Source: CAYVQZ01 sp964453435
GTDB taxonomy: Bacteria > Abyssobacteria > SURF-5
Assembly (NCBI GenBank): GCA_964453435.1
Contig: CAYVQZ010000041.1
Location: 1-50,954 of the forward strand
Reading direction: 5' to 3'
DNA length: 50,954 nucleotides
A program made the position numbers and the translations under genes. Positions 25,322 through 32,895 of the stretch are shown here, piece after piece; the first letter of the stretch is position 1, and every line of letters begins with the position of its first letter. The notes under the pieces are model-generated. The model made no database searches and had not been told where the DNA came from. It saw nothing but the letters and a program-made list of their open reading frames with translations.

Positions 25322-26677
25322 ATGGAAGAAATCAGATTCAATCTGGGAGCCAAAGACATACCAAAAAGCTGGTACAACATTTTGCCCGACCTGCCCCGCC
25401 CGTTGGACCCGCCTTTAAATCCCGCGACGAAACAGCCGATCGGACCCGATGCTCTGGCGGCATTGTTTCCCATGGGCCTGATCGAGCAGGAGGTCTCGAC
25501 GGCGAACGAGATACCGATTCCCGAAGAAATTCTCGAGATATACACGCTCTGGCGCCCGACACCGCTGAGACGCGCGCGTCGTCTCGAAAAAATGCTCGAC
25601 ACCCCGGCGAAGATTTTCTACAAGGACGAGAGTGTCAGCCCTTCCGGAAGCCACAAGCTCAACACCGCCGTCGCCCAGGTGTTCTACAACAAGAAGGAAG
25701 GCGTCAAACGCATAACAACGGAGACGGGCGCGGGTCAATGGGGAAGCGCGCTCTCGATCGCCTGTAAGATGTTCGACATCGTCTGCCGCGTGTACATGGT
25801 GAAGATAAGCTATCAGCAGAAACCATACAGGCGCTCGCTCATGCAGATTTTCGGGGCCGAGGTCATCCCGAGCCCGAGCGAGATGACGAAGTTCGGCAAG
25901 CAGGTGCTCAAGGACGACCCCAATTGCAACGGCTCGCTCGGCATCGCCATCAGCGAGGCGATGGAAGACGCCGTGACCTCGCAAAACACGAAATACTCGC
26001 TTGGCAGCGTGTTGAATCACGTGCTGCTCCACCAGACCGTTGTCGGTCTGGAGGCCAAGAAACAGATGGAGCTTGCCGGCGCGTACCCCGATTATGTCAT
26101 CGGATGCGTCGGCGGCGGCAGCAATTATGCCGGACTGGCGCTGCCGTTCATGCGCGACAAGCTCAAGGACGGCAAGGATATCAAATTCATAGCGGTCGAG
26201 CCGCATGCCTGCCCGACGATTACGCGGGGCAAATACGCATATGACTTCGGCGATACCGCGAAGATGACCCCGCTGCTGAGACAACACACGCTCGGCCATA
26301 TCTTCATTCCGCCGGCGATCCACGCGGGCGGCCTGAGATACCACGGCATGGCCGGGATAATCAGTCTCCTGTGCGAAGAGAAGTGTATGGACGCCGTGGC
26401 GTATTATCAGAACGATGTGTTCAAAAAAACGCAACAATTCTCAGAGGCAGAGGCCGTCGTAGCGGCCCCGGAAACCGCGCACGCCATCGCCGCCGCAATC
26501 GATGTCGCCAACGAATGCAAAAAAACCGGTCAGGCCAAGACCATCCTTTTCAATTACAGCGGCCACGGCCATTTCGACATGGGCGCCTACGACGCATACT
26601 TGGCCGGCAAACTCGAAGATTACGAACATCCGCAACACGAAATCGAGCAGGCGTTGAGGTGCCTGCCGCAGGTATAA
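25322..26677 (+). CDS. trpB: Tryptophan synthase beta chain, TrpB2 type
   Basis: The 451-residue PLP enzyme joins indole (or a related acceptor) to serine. SPSGSHKLNTAV contains the Schiff-base Lys, ETGAGQWGSALS the catalytic Glu region, and CVGGGSNYAG the phosphate-binding loop. The extended N-terminus (WYNILPDLPRPLDPPLNPAT) and about 450 residues mark the TrpB2 class, which does not need TrpA in the usual way. The ATG is fixed by GGAGG 11 nt upstream. No other trp gene is in the window; as a monocistronic TrpB2 it may salvage indole. Confidence 0.95.
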   Translation: MEEIRFNLGAKDIPKSWYNILPDLPRPLDPPLNPATKQPIGPDALAALFPMGLIEQEVSTANEIPIPEEILEIYTLWRPTPLRRARRLEKMLDTPAKIFYKDESVSPSGSHKLNTAVAQVFYNKKEGVKRITTETGAGQWGSALSIACKMFDIVCRVYMVKISYQQKPYRRSLMQIFGAEVIPSPSEMTKFGKQVLKDDPNCNGSLGIAISEAMEDAVTSQNTKYSLGSVLNHVLLHQTVVGLEAKKQMELAGAYPDYVIGCVGGGSNYAGLALPFMRDKLKDGKDIKFIAVEPHACPTITRGKYAYDFGDTAKMTPLLRQHTLGHIFIPPAIHAGGLRYHGMAGIISLLCEEKCMDAVAYYQNDVFKKTQQFSEAEAVVAAPETAHAIAAAIDVANECKKTGQAKTILFNYSGHGHFDMGAYDAYLAGKLEDYEHPQHEIEQALRCLPQV

Positions 26678-26694
26678 GGCCGATTTCCGTCACC

Positions 26695-26726
26695 GGGGCG
26701 CTCGCTTTTCCGAGCGCCCCTTTTTT
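26695..26726 (+). terminator. Rho-independent terminator of trpB
   Basis: A perfect 10-bp stem GGGGCGCTCG/CGAGCGCCCC with loop CTTTTC is followed by TTTTTT, 17 nt past the stop codon. Confidence 0.95.
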
Positions 26727-26764
26727 CGGTCCACTCTCACGGTTGCGCATTTCCCTGAAAACCA

Positions 26765-27090
26765 AGCGCACGCCACCGTGACTGTGTCCGATAATTGCCC
26801 GGCGAACAGGACTGTGAATCTGTCTCACGATTACCGAGCGAAGGGGGCTGTACCCAATTACGGAATCCCCCCGTCTTTTGCGTTGAGCGGAGCGAAGTCC
26901 CGCGGACTCGCGGGACCATTCCCCGGTTTGACGGGGGAATCCAGTTATTTCTTCGCTGAGCGGATCACGCGCGTCGCTTGAGAGACGCGGGATAGAATCG
27001 GGACTGCCCCCGGATCCCGCGCAATCCGCGGGATAGATTGGCGGACTGCCCCCAAAGCAGGGCATCCCGAACCGTGGGACACCCCCGCAT
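26765..27090. repeat. Family A mosaic repeat
   Basis: Between the trpB terminator and the next promoter lie ttgcgcatttccctgaaaac, gtgtccgataattgcccg, ggactgtgaatctgtctcac, gggggctgtacccaattacg, gcgttgagcggagcgaagtc, ccccggtttgacggggg (a substituted hairpin), atagaatcgggactgcccc, the hairpin tcccgcgcaatccgcgggat and the inverted 25-bp module (27034-27058). It is one of the longest assortments of modules. Confidence 0.85.
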
Positions 27091-27130
27091 CCCCCTCCCG
27101 TTCGATGATTCGGGCACATTCCCGACTCTT

Positions 27131-27159
27131 TTGCAATGAACCACCGGATTTGCTATCAT
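27131..27159 (+). promoter_or_regulatory. Candidate sigma-70 promoter of the enoyl-CoA hydratase gene
   Basis: TTGCAA (27131-27136) and TATCAT (27154-27159) are separated by exactly 17 nt. The leader to the ATG at 27225 is about 60 nt. It starts right where the family A repeat ends. Confidence 0.65.
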
Positions 27160-27224
27160 GTGCGTGCTTGTTGTCTGGAAGCGCGCCTTCCCCTATTCTG
27201 AAACAACTCCGCAGCGGAGGAAAC

Positions 27225-28016
27225 ATGACCTATACGACACTGAACTATTCGGTATCTGACACTGTCGCGACGATTACGCTGAACCGGCCCGATGTTCTGA
27301 ACGCGATGGACAGGCATATGATGAACGACCTGAACAGCGTATTCGACGAGGTTGCAAACAGCACGGCGGTCCGCGCGGTCGTCATCACGGGAGCGGGCCG
27401 CGGATTCTGTTCCGGCGCCGACCTGCGGTCGCTGACCTCCGAGGAGGACGTCGCGCATCCGACAGCGTTCAAGAGCTACCTGCGCAGGATAAACGAACTT
27501 ATCGTCCGAATCACCCGCCTGGAAAAGCCGGTGATAGCGGCGGTCAACGGGCCGGCGGTGGGCGCCGGCTGCAACATTGCGCTCGCATCCGACATCATTT
27601 ACATGGCAAGCGAAGCCTACCTGTCGCAGATTTTTGTGAAACGCGGACTGGTGCCCGATTTCGGCGGCCTGTATCTGCTTCCTCGCTACGTCGGCCTCGC
27701 GAAAGCGAAGGAATTCATCTTCACCGGCCAGAGGATTTACGGCGAGGAGGCGCTCAAGCTGGGAATCGCAAACCGGGTCTTTGAGCGGAATGAATTGCTG
27801 ACGCAGGCGCTGAAGTTCGCGAAGCAACTTGCCGACGGACCCACCGTGGCCATCGGCCTCGCAAAGCAAGGAATCCATCGAGGTCTGGAAAGCGGCCTCG
27901 ATGCGACGCTCGAGTATGAGGCCCTTGCGCAGGCGCTGATCCGCACCACGAACGACGTGTACGAGGCGATTTCCGCGTTCCTCGAGAAACGCGAGCCCAA
28001 CTTCGAGGGACGATGA
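27225..28016 (+). CDS. Enoyl-CoA hydratase/isomerase, PaaG-like
   Basis: The 263-residue crotonase-fold protein has the oxyanion-hole segments GRGFCSGADLRSL and NGPAVGAGCNIALASD. In FVKRGLVPDFGGLYLLPRYV an Asp stands where classical hydratases have the second catalytic Glu, and the first Glu position is not conserved. This pattern matches PaaG/PaaB-type isomerases, such as 2-(1,2-epoxyphenylacetyl)-CoA isomerase, and delta3,delta2-enoyl-CoA isomerases rather than true hydratases. The ATG is fixed by GCGGAGG. No other beta-oxidation or phenylacetate gene is nearby. Confidence 0.92.
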   Translation: MTYTTLNYSVSDTVATITLNRPDVLNAMDRHMMNDLNSVFDEVANSTAVRAVVITGAGRGFCSGADLRSLTSEEDVAHPTAFKSYLRRINELIVRITRLEKPVIAAVNGPAVGAGCNIALASDIIYMASEAYLSQIFVKRGLVPDFGGLYLLPRYVGLAKAKEFIFTGQRIYGEEALKLGIANRVFERNELLTQALKFAKQLADGPTVAIGLAKQGIHRGLESGLDATLEYEALAQALIRTTNDVYEAISAFLEKREPNFEGR

Positions 28017-28320
28017 GAGTGCCGGCCAAATGCGCTACAGAGAACCCTCTCTCCATCTGTCTCATGATTCGGTGATGCGGGTTCATTGGGGACATCATGC
28101 CGCATGGTGTCCCCAATGAACCCCGAAATTTCGCGCGGGCCGGGGAATCCAGTCATTTTGTCACTGAGCGAATCACGCCGTTCGCGTGACCGCGCATTCG
28201 CGGGATAGAATCGGGACTGTCCGACAAGTGTGGTTTTTTGCGGAAACGCCAACGCAGGGGACTGTCCCCGTAGCGAATAACCTTCAGAATCAATCGTGGG
28301 ACACACTCACTGTCTCCCTC
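28017..28320. repeat. Family A mosaic with near-perfect palindrome (copy 3 of 3)
   Basis: The interval begins with gtctcatgattcggtgatgc and the palindrome at 28079-28123 (22-nt arms gggttcattggggacatcatgc and complement with one wobble, 1-nt loop). Then come tcactgagcgaatcacgcc, the hairpin gcgcattcgcgggatagaat, gggactgtccgacaagtgtg, gcggaaacgccaacgcaggg and gtgggacacactcactgtc. Nothing is recognised in 28321-28409. Confidence 0.85.
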
Positions 28321-28409
28321 GTCCATGAATTTGTTCAATGGCAAAATGGAACCACTCGCAGCGGTGAACGACAAATTGTGTGGCGAAGAAAGGAACATCG
28401 GGAGGAATA

Positions 28410-28787
28410 ATGCTGCAGAAACTACTATGGCTGGCGCTTGCGGGCGCCGTCGGCACTCTCGCCCGATACGGCCTTGCCGGCACGGTCCAGCGAATGTTCG
28501 GCGCCGAATTTCCCTGGGGAACATTGGCGGTGAACCTGCTCGGATGTTTTCTGGCAGGGTTTATTTGGGCGGCGGCGGAGACCAGATTGACCGTCAGCGG
28601 TCAGACCAGGACCATCCTTCTCATGGGGTTCATGGGAGCTTTCACCACGTTCTCGGCATTTGTGCTGGAAACGGGAGAACTGCTTCGAGACGCCCAATGG
28701 TCGTGGGCCGCCGGGAATATCGCCGCCCAGAACATTTCCGGAATCATCCTCTTTTTCCTCGGCATGGCCGCCGGTCGTTTCGTGTAG
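28410..28787 (+). CDS. crcB: Fluoride channel CrcB/FluC
   Basis: The 125-residue, four-helix membrane protein exports fluoride as a dual-topology dimer. Conserved blocks are present: GAVGTLARYGLAGTVQ, FPWGTLAVNLLGCFLAGF with the pore Asn, and GFMGAFTTFSAFVLETGE with the Phe/Ser/Thr track. The ATG follows GGGAGGAATA. It is coupled to a DUF190 gene 13 nt downstream, a common pairing. A fluoride riboswitch was looked for in the leader and not found. Confidence 0.95.
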   Translation: MLQKLLWLALAGAVGTLARYGLAGTVQRMFGAEFPWGTLAVNLLGCFLAGFIWAAAETRLTVSGQTRTILLMGFMGAFTTFSAFVLETGELLRDAQWSWAAGNIAAQNISGIILFFLGMAAGRFV

Positions 28788-28800
28788 GGAGGACATTGCC

Positions 28801-29154
28801 ATGAAACTGCCGTCAGAAGCGGAACTCCTCAGAATCTTCATAGGCGAGAACGACAAGCATGGAGGCCGCCCGCTCTACGAGGTCATCGTCGAGAGCGCCC
28901 GAAAACGGGGCATGGCCGGCGCAACCGTCTTGCGCGGATTGCTCGGTTTCGGCGCGCACAGCCGCATTCACACGTCCAAAATCCTCCGGTTGTCCGAGGA
29001 CCTGCCCATCCTCATTGAAATCGTTGATGAACCGCGACGCATCGCCGAGTTTTTGCCTGAATTAGACTCGATGATTCTGGAAGGATTAATAACAATCGAG
29101 AAAGTGAGAGTTTTCGCGTATCGCCATAACTCGGCCAATGAAGGAAAAACATAG
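28801..29154 (+). CDS. DUF190 family protein
   Basis: The 117-residue protein has the PII-like alpha/beta fold of DUF190: LRIFIGENDKHGGRPLYEVI at the start, then GMAGATVLRGLLGFG and LPILIEIVDEPRRI. DUF190 genes very often accompany crcB, and a role in fluoride sensing or channel regulation has been suggested from this linkage. GGGAGG lies 9 nt upstream of the ATG, and the gene is certainly co-transcribed with crcB. Confidence 0.92.
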   Translation: MKLPSEAELLRIFIGENDKHGGRPLYEVIVESARKRGMAGATVLRGLLGFGAHSRIHTSKILRLSEDLPILIEIVDEPRRIAEFLPELDSMILEGLITIEKVRVFAYRHNSANEGKT

Positions 29155-29189
29155 CGACGGCCAAAGCGCGGAAAGTCATACTGGCCCAT

Positions 29190-29400
29190 GATTGTCCTTG
29201 CTGCCGAAAACGGACCGAAGGGAACGGTGAACCTGTCCGACAATTATGAATGTCAGCGAAAACCAAGCGCAGGGGACTGTCCCAGATTTACGGGCACGAA
29301 GTCCCGCGCCTCGCGGGATAGAATCGGGACTGTCCCCGAAGCAAACAACCCCGGCCGAGAGCCTCGCTCGTGGGACCGATTCACTGCCCCCCAAGCACAC
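29190..29400. repeat. Family A mosaic repeat
   Basis: Copies of gtccgacaattatgaatgt, cagcgaaaaccaagcgcagg, ggactgtcccagatttacgg, gcacgaagtcccgcg, atagaatcgggactgtccc and gggaccgattcactgcccc occur in family order. No gene is seen between 29155 and 29466. Confidence 0.8.
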
Positions 29401-29466
29401 AATACCGAAGCGCGGGGACGTATCCACATCTCATGTTCCGAACCGCCATAAAACAAATCTGAAAAG

Positions 29467-30198
29467 ATGAAACTCACCTTTCTGGGCACACGCGGATACA
29501 TAAAAGCGCGAACCGACCGGCATCGCATGCACAGCTCGCTCATGGTTTCATACAGGAAGAGTGACATCATAATCGATTGCGGCGAAGATTGGCTGGATAG
29601 AGCCCACGAGATGAGCTGCGCCGCAATGTTCATCACCCACGGGCACCCCGACCATGCGTGGGGACTGAAAAAAGGGGCACCGGCGCCGGTGTATGCGACC
29701 GAAGAGACATGGCGGGAAACCATGAGAAATTTTAAGATTCCGGACGGCCGCCGCAATGTCGTCCGCCCCCGCGAGCCCGTTCCAATAAACGACATCACCG
29801 TCGAAGCGTTCCCGATATTGCATTCGACGCGCGCGCCGGCGGTCGCCTACCGCATAACGGCCGGCGAGGCGGCAATCGTTTATGCTCCCGACGTGGTGTA
29901 TATCCCGGACCGCGAGGATGCGCTCAAGGGCGCAAAGGTCTACGTCGGCGACGGCGCAACGATAACCCGGTCGATGGTGCGCAAGCCGCGCGACACGCTC
30001 ATCGGCCACACTCCGATTCGCACTCAGCTCACATGGTGCCAGAAGGAAGGCGTCCCGCGGGCCATAATTACCCACTGCGGCTCGGAAATCGTCGAAGGCG
30101 ACGAGCGGGTCGTCAATGCAAAAATCCGCGAGCTGACCCTCGAGCGAGGAGTCGAGGCCGAGGTCGCACACGACGGGATGGAAGTGGTGCTGCGGTAA
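29467..30198 (+). CDS. Metallo-beta-lactamase fold hydrolase
   Basis: The 243-residue protein opens with the MBL beta-strand MKLTFLGTRGYI and carries the metal motif THGHPDHAWG (H-x-H-x-D-H). Later ligands are probably His in PILHSTRAP, Asp in VYAPDVVYIP and His in the terminal IITHCGSE. The overall pattern is of the RNase Z/PhnP-like 'short' MBL group acting on phosphodiesters, but no clear specificity loop is seen. It lies 29 nt before a GNAT gene, likely the same transcript. Confidence 0.88.
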   Translation: MKLTFLGTRGYIKARTDRHRMHSSLMVSYRKSDIIIDCGEDWLDRAHEMSCAAMFITHGHPDHAWGLKKGAPAPVYATEETWRETMRNFKIPDGRRNVVRPREPVPINDITVEAFPILHSTRAPAVAYRITAGEAAIVYAPDVVYIPDREDALKGAKVYVGDGATITRSMVRKPRDTLIGHTPIRTQLTWCQKEGVPRAIITHCGSEIVEGDERVVNAKIRELTLERGVEAEVAHDGMEVVLR

Positions 30199-30227
30199 GC
30201 CCCCGATTTGATAAGACTTGAAATGGG

Positions 30228-30752
30228 ATGAATGTGGAAATCAGAGAGGCCACGTTTCAGCAAAAACCACTGCTCGAGCGACTCATGCGGTCCTACTTGA
30301 AATATTTCGCCGGGCTGGCAGGCGAAGACCTTGACCGCAATGCGATCTTCGAATATAAATACATCGATTTCTATTGGACAGACGCGAGCCGGCATCCGTT
30401 TCTCATCGTTGTCGACGACCAGATTGCCGGGTTTGCGCTCGTCAACACCCATACGTACCTCTGTAACGAGGGCGAAGCCCGTACGATTGCCGAATTCTTT
30501 ATCGTCGAAAAATATCGCGGGAAAGGCATCGGCAAAGCCGCCGCGTTCTCCCTTTTCGACAGATTTCCGGGGAAATGGGAGATTCGCCAAACGAGCGCGA
30601 ACGTCGCCGGACAGCGCTTCTGGAGGCGCGTCATCGGCGAATACACCGCCGGCAACTTCACGGAGACGATGCTGGATGACGCGCGGTGGCGCGGGCCCGT
30701 GCAATGCTTCGACAACAGCCAGAAGGAGGGGATTCCGTCCGAGAGCAGCTGA
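30228..30752 (+). CDS. GNAT-family N-acetyltransferase
   Basis: The 174-residue protein has the acetyl-CoA motif A in FIVEKYRGKGIGKAAAFSLF (R-G-x-G-I-G) and motif B in RQTSANVAGQRFWRRVI. The N-terminal EIREATFQQKPLLERLMRSY is typical of the fold. The substrate is unknown. It follows the MBL-fold gene by 29 nt. The last dozen residues (SQKEGIPSESS) run up to the repeat boundary and may be repeat-derived. Confidence 0.88.
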   Translation: MNVEIREATFQQKPLLERLMRSYLKYFAGLAGEDLDRNAIFEYKYIDFYWTDASRHPFLIVVDDQIAGFALVNTHTYLCNEGEARTIAEFFIVEKYRGKGIGKAAAFSLFDRFPGKWEIRQTSANVAGQRFWRRVIGEYTAGNFTETMLDDARWRGPVQCFDNSQKEGIPSESS

Positions 30753-30769
30753 GAAATCGCGGGGCGGAC

Positions 30770-31085
30770 CGTGAATCCGTCCAAAGCGCAGGGGACTGTG
30801 AATCTGTCCGACAATTATGTGTTTTTGCGGAAACGCCGGCGAAAGGGACTGTACCCAATTACGGAATCGCTCTGTCCTTCAGCGTAGGGGACCGTCCCGG
30901 ATTTACAGGCACGAAGGCGCCGTAGAATCGGGACTGTCCCCGGAGCGACCCGCTTTCCTTCGCTAAGCAAAGCGAAGTCCCGCGCATTCGCGGGATAGAT
31001 TGGTGGACTGTCCCCGAAGCGTCCTCTAATGAATCGTCGGAAAGTCTCACTGTCCCCCGAGAGCGGACTTCCGAATCGTGAGACG
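30770..31085. repeat. Family A mosaic repeat
   Basis: Modules seen are accgtgaatccgtcc, aagcgcaggggactgtgaat, ctgtccgacaattatgtg, tttgcggaaacgccggcgaa, gggactgtacccaattacgg, gggaccgtcccggatttaca, ggcacgaaggcgccgtagaa, the hairpin tcccgcgcattcgcgggata and the inverted module (30996-31020). A closely similar stretch (ggcacgaaggcgccgtagaa through cgctttccttcgct) recurs at 34.76 kb. Confidence 0.85.
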
Positions 31086-31155
31086 CACCCCGCTTCTCCG
31101 AAGCATCCGAAACAGGCATTGGTTCAACAACCCAGGTAATCATCGGGAGATTGAT

Positions 31156-32094
31156 ATGGAAAATGAAATCATAAACTGGCTGCTCGAGGGGCCCGCTTGG
31201 CTGAAATATGCCGTCGAGACTCAACTTCTCGATTCAACACCCAGCGTCCAGCCTGTTTTGGAAGACGATGGAATCAGGAAGCTCATCTCCCGTCTCAGAG
31301 ACGAAAAAGTAGGTATCCCCGCCATAAAGACGGGAGCCGTGAAATTTTCCGAAACCGGAAACGCATACTGGGACCTGTTCTTTCTCGCCGACATCGGCCT
31401 CTGCGTCGATGACCTCGGATTGCACGAAGAGATCAAGGACTTCTTCACGCTGCAATTGCCGGACGCAACCTTCATAACCGAGGAGAACCACGAGCCGAAT
31501 TACTTCTGCGTTTCCGCAATCTTCCTCTCGTCCGTCGCGCGCATCGGCTACAAACACGACCCAAGGGTGAGGAAGTATATTCAACACTTTTTGGACACCC
31601 AGCGACTCGATGGCGGCTGGCACTGCGAGGAAAAACGCGCGCCGGGAAACGAACTGGAAAACACCGAATCATGCCCGATGGATAACCTGAACATCCTCAT
31701 GATGCTGGGTCAATACGACGAGTATCGAAACGACCCGAGGTTCGACGGCGCAATCGACTTGCTGCTCCATCACTGGGACAGGAGAACCGAGAGGCTGCGG
31801 CTCTACGAATTCGGGATAGGACCGCGTTACAGGAAAATCGAGTATCCGTCGGTAAAATACGGGGTGATGCGGGTCATCGAGGCATTGTCACAATTTCCTC
31901 ATGCCGCCCGTGACGAACGATTCAACGATATGCTCGATTTCGTTCGCAGCAGGTCATCGCATGGCCGGTATTCATCCGAGTCGACTTTCGACGCTTACTC
32001 CGACTTCGACTTCGGCCATGCCGGAACCCCCAGTCGGTGGCTCACATTCATCCTGAAAAGGATAGAGAAACGGGCGGGAGAGAATGTACAGTGA
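31156..32094 (+). CDS. Prenyltransferase/squalene-cyclase-like alpha-alpha barrel protein
   Basis: The 312-residue soluble protein is helical. The segment HFLDTQRLDGGWHCEEKRAP resembles the QW-type repeat of squalene-hopene cyclase and prenyltransferase beta subunits (QxxDGGW), and a second weak repeat follows near DLLLHHWDRRTE. The catalytic DxDD of cyclases is absent. Related proteins are often mislabelled 'nitrogen fixation protein NifH' in databases. Function is unknown; terpenoid or glycan handling is possible by fold only. The ATG at 31156 follows GGGAGATT. Confidence 0.75.
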   Translation: MENEIINWLLEGPAWLKYAVETQLLDSTPSVQPVLEDDGIRKLISRLRDEKVGIPAIKTGAVKFSETGNAYWDLFFLADIGLCVDDLGLHEEIKDFFTLQLPDATFITEENHEPNYFCVSAIFLSSVARIGYKHDPRVRKYIQHFLDTQRLDGGWHCEEKRAPGNELENTESCPMDNLNILMMLGQYDEYRNDPRFDGAIDLLLHHWDRRTERLRLYEFGIGPRYRKIEYPSVKYGVMRVIEALSQFPHAARDERFNDMLDFVRSRSSHGRYSSESTFDAYSDFDFGHAGTPSRWLTFILKRIEKRAGENVQ

Positions 32095-32269
32095 ACCGGC
32101 GGCTGTTGTGCGCGCCCAGCGTGCCCTGCAACTGTTCAGGCAGGTGTACCGCAAGACGCTTCGATACTTGCATGGTTCGCCGAAAGTCTGGCAGTCCGCG
32201 CTGCGGCCTTTTATCCGCACTCTTGCCTTGAGAGGGATATCCGGCTATATTCTTGGAAAGCCTCTTTGA
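32084..32269 (+). CDS. Possible small basic protein
   Basis: A 61-residue frame starts at an ATG inside the last codons of the preceding gene, 3-4 nt after GGGAG. The product is basic (ALQLFRQVYRKTLRYLHG) without recognisable motif. The 11-nt overlap and binding site speak for it, the lack of a family speaks against. It fills an otherwise empty 220-bp interval. Confidence 0.35.
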   Translation: MYSEPAAVVRAQRALQLFRQVYRKTLRYLHGSPKVWQSALRPFIRTLALRGISGYILGKPL

Positions 32270-32318
32270 TTCGCATCCGCCAATGATTCGAACGGATAGC
32301 AGCAGAGGAGAATGATAA

Positions 32319-32711
32319 ATGAAAAGACGTTATCTGTGGCTTCTTGTGATTTTCGTGGTGGCAGGGGCTCTCCTTGCGTGCGAGAGGGAGGCGTTCAGAC
32401 CTCCCGCCGAAGTGGTGAAGAATGCGTACATGACGGCAAATGCGGGGAATTACCCCGAACTGGAAGACCTCCTCTCTTACAAGCTGCTCAACGCCATCAA
32501 GGGAGAAGTCGGAGTTTATGCCGGTGGCATGCCGGGCTACTGGGGCAGAAGAACGAAAAACGGAACCATCACAGAAGTGGAAATCCTGGATGAGGCAATC
32601 GAGCGCGAGGAAGCAACGGTGCGTTTTCGGCTTCACTTCGAGGATGGCTCCACGGAAGAAATGCAGGAGAAGCTCGTAAAACAGAAGACCGGCTGGAAGC
32701 TCACAATTTGA
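32319..32711 (+). CDS. Small lipoprotein, NTF2/DUF4878-like
   Basis: The 130-residue protein has a lipoprotein signal (AGALLAC, Cys 21). The mature part has a helix (PAEVVKNAYMTANAGNYPEL) followed by a curved beta sheet (EVEILDEAIEREEATVRFRL) ending KTGWKLTI. This is the layout of DUF4878/lumazine-binding-like lipoproteins of the NTF2 fold. Function is unknown. GAGGAG lies 8 nt before the ATG. A hairpin without T-tract (CCCGGCG/CGCCGGG, 32831-32848) lies 120 nt downstream. Confidence 0.8.
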   Translation: MKRRYLWLLVIFVVAGALLACEREAFRPPAEVVKNAYMTANAGNYPELEDLLSYKLLNAIKGEVGVYAGGMPGYWGRRTKNGTITEVEILDEAIEREEATVRFRLHFEDGSTEEMQEKLVKQKTGWKLTI

Positions 32712-32895
32712 GCCTTCGCGACGTGTCGCTTACGTTCGTATCAGCCTTGCGCGCTCTGTTGCCCAACTCGTTTCCATATCATGGGACTGACTCACTCTCC
32801 CGAAAGCAGATGGTAAGCATACCCAAGAATCCCGGCGGAATCGCCGGGCGACTGGCGCTTCGTTGTTGATCACATTCTCGGAAAGGATGGACCTT

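Noticed and set aside
26550..27119. Open frames that run through family A repeats (also 12459-12671, 30859-31224, 41049-41240)
   Set aside because: Their peptides (such as SPDSIPRMRG-like and NYRTDS-like words) recur wherever the repeat occurs, in several frames, without ribosome binding sites. They are translations of repeat DNA, not genes.
28321..28409. Fluoride riboswitch in front of crcB
   Set aside because: The expected conserved pseudoknot words of the crcB motif are not present; only family A remnants and a plain ribosome binding site are seen.
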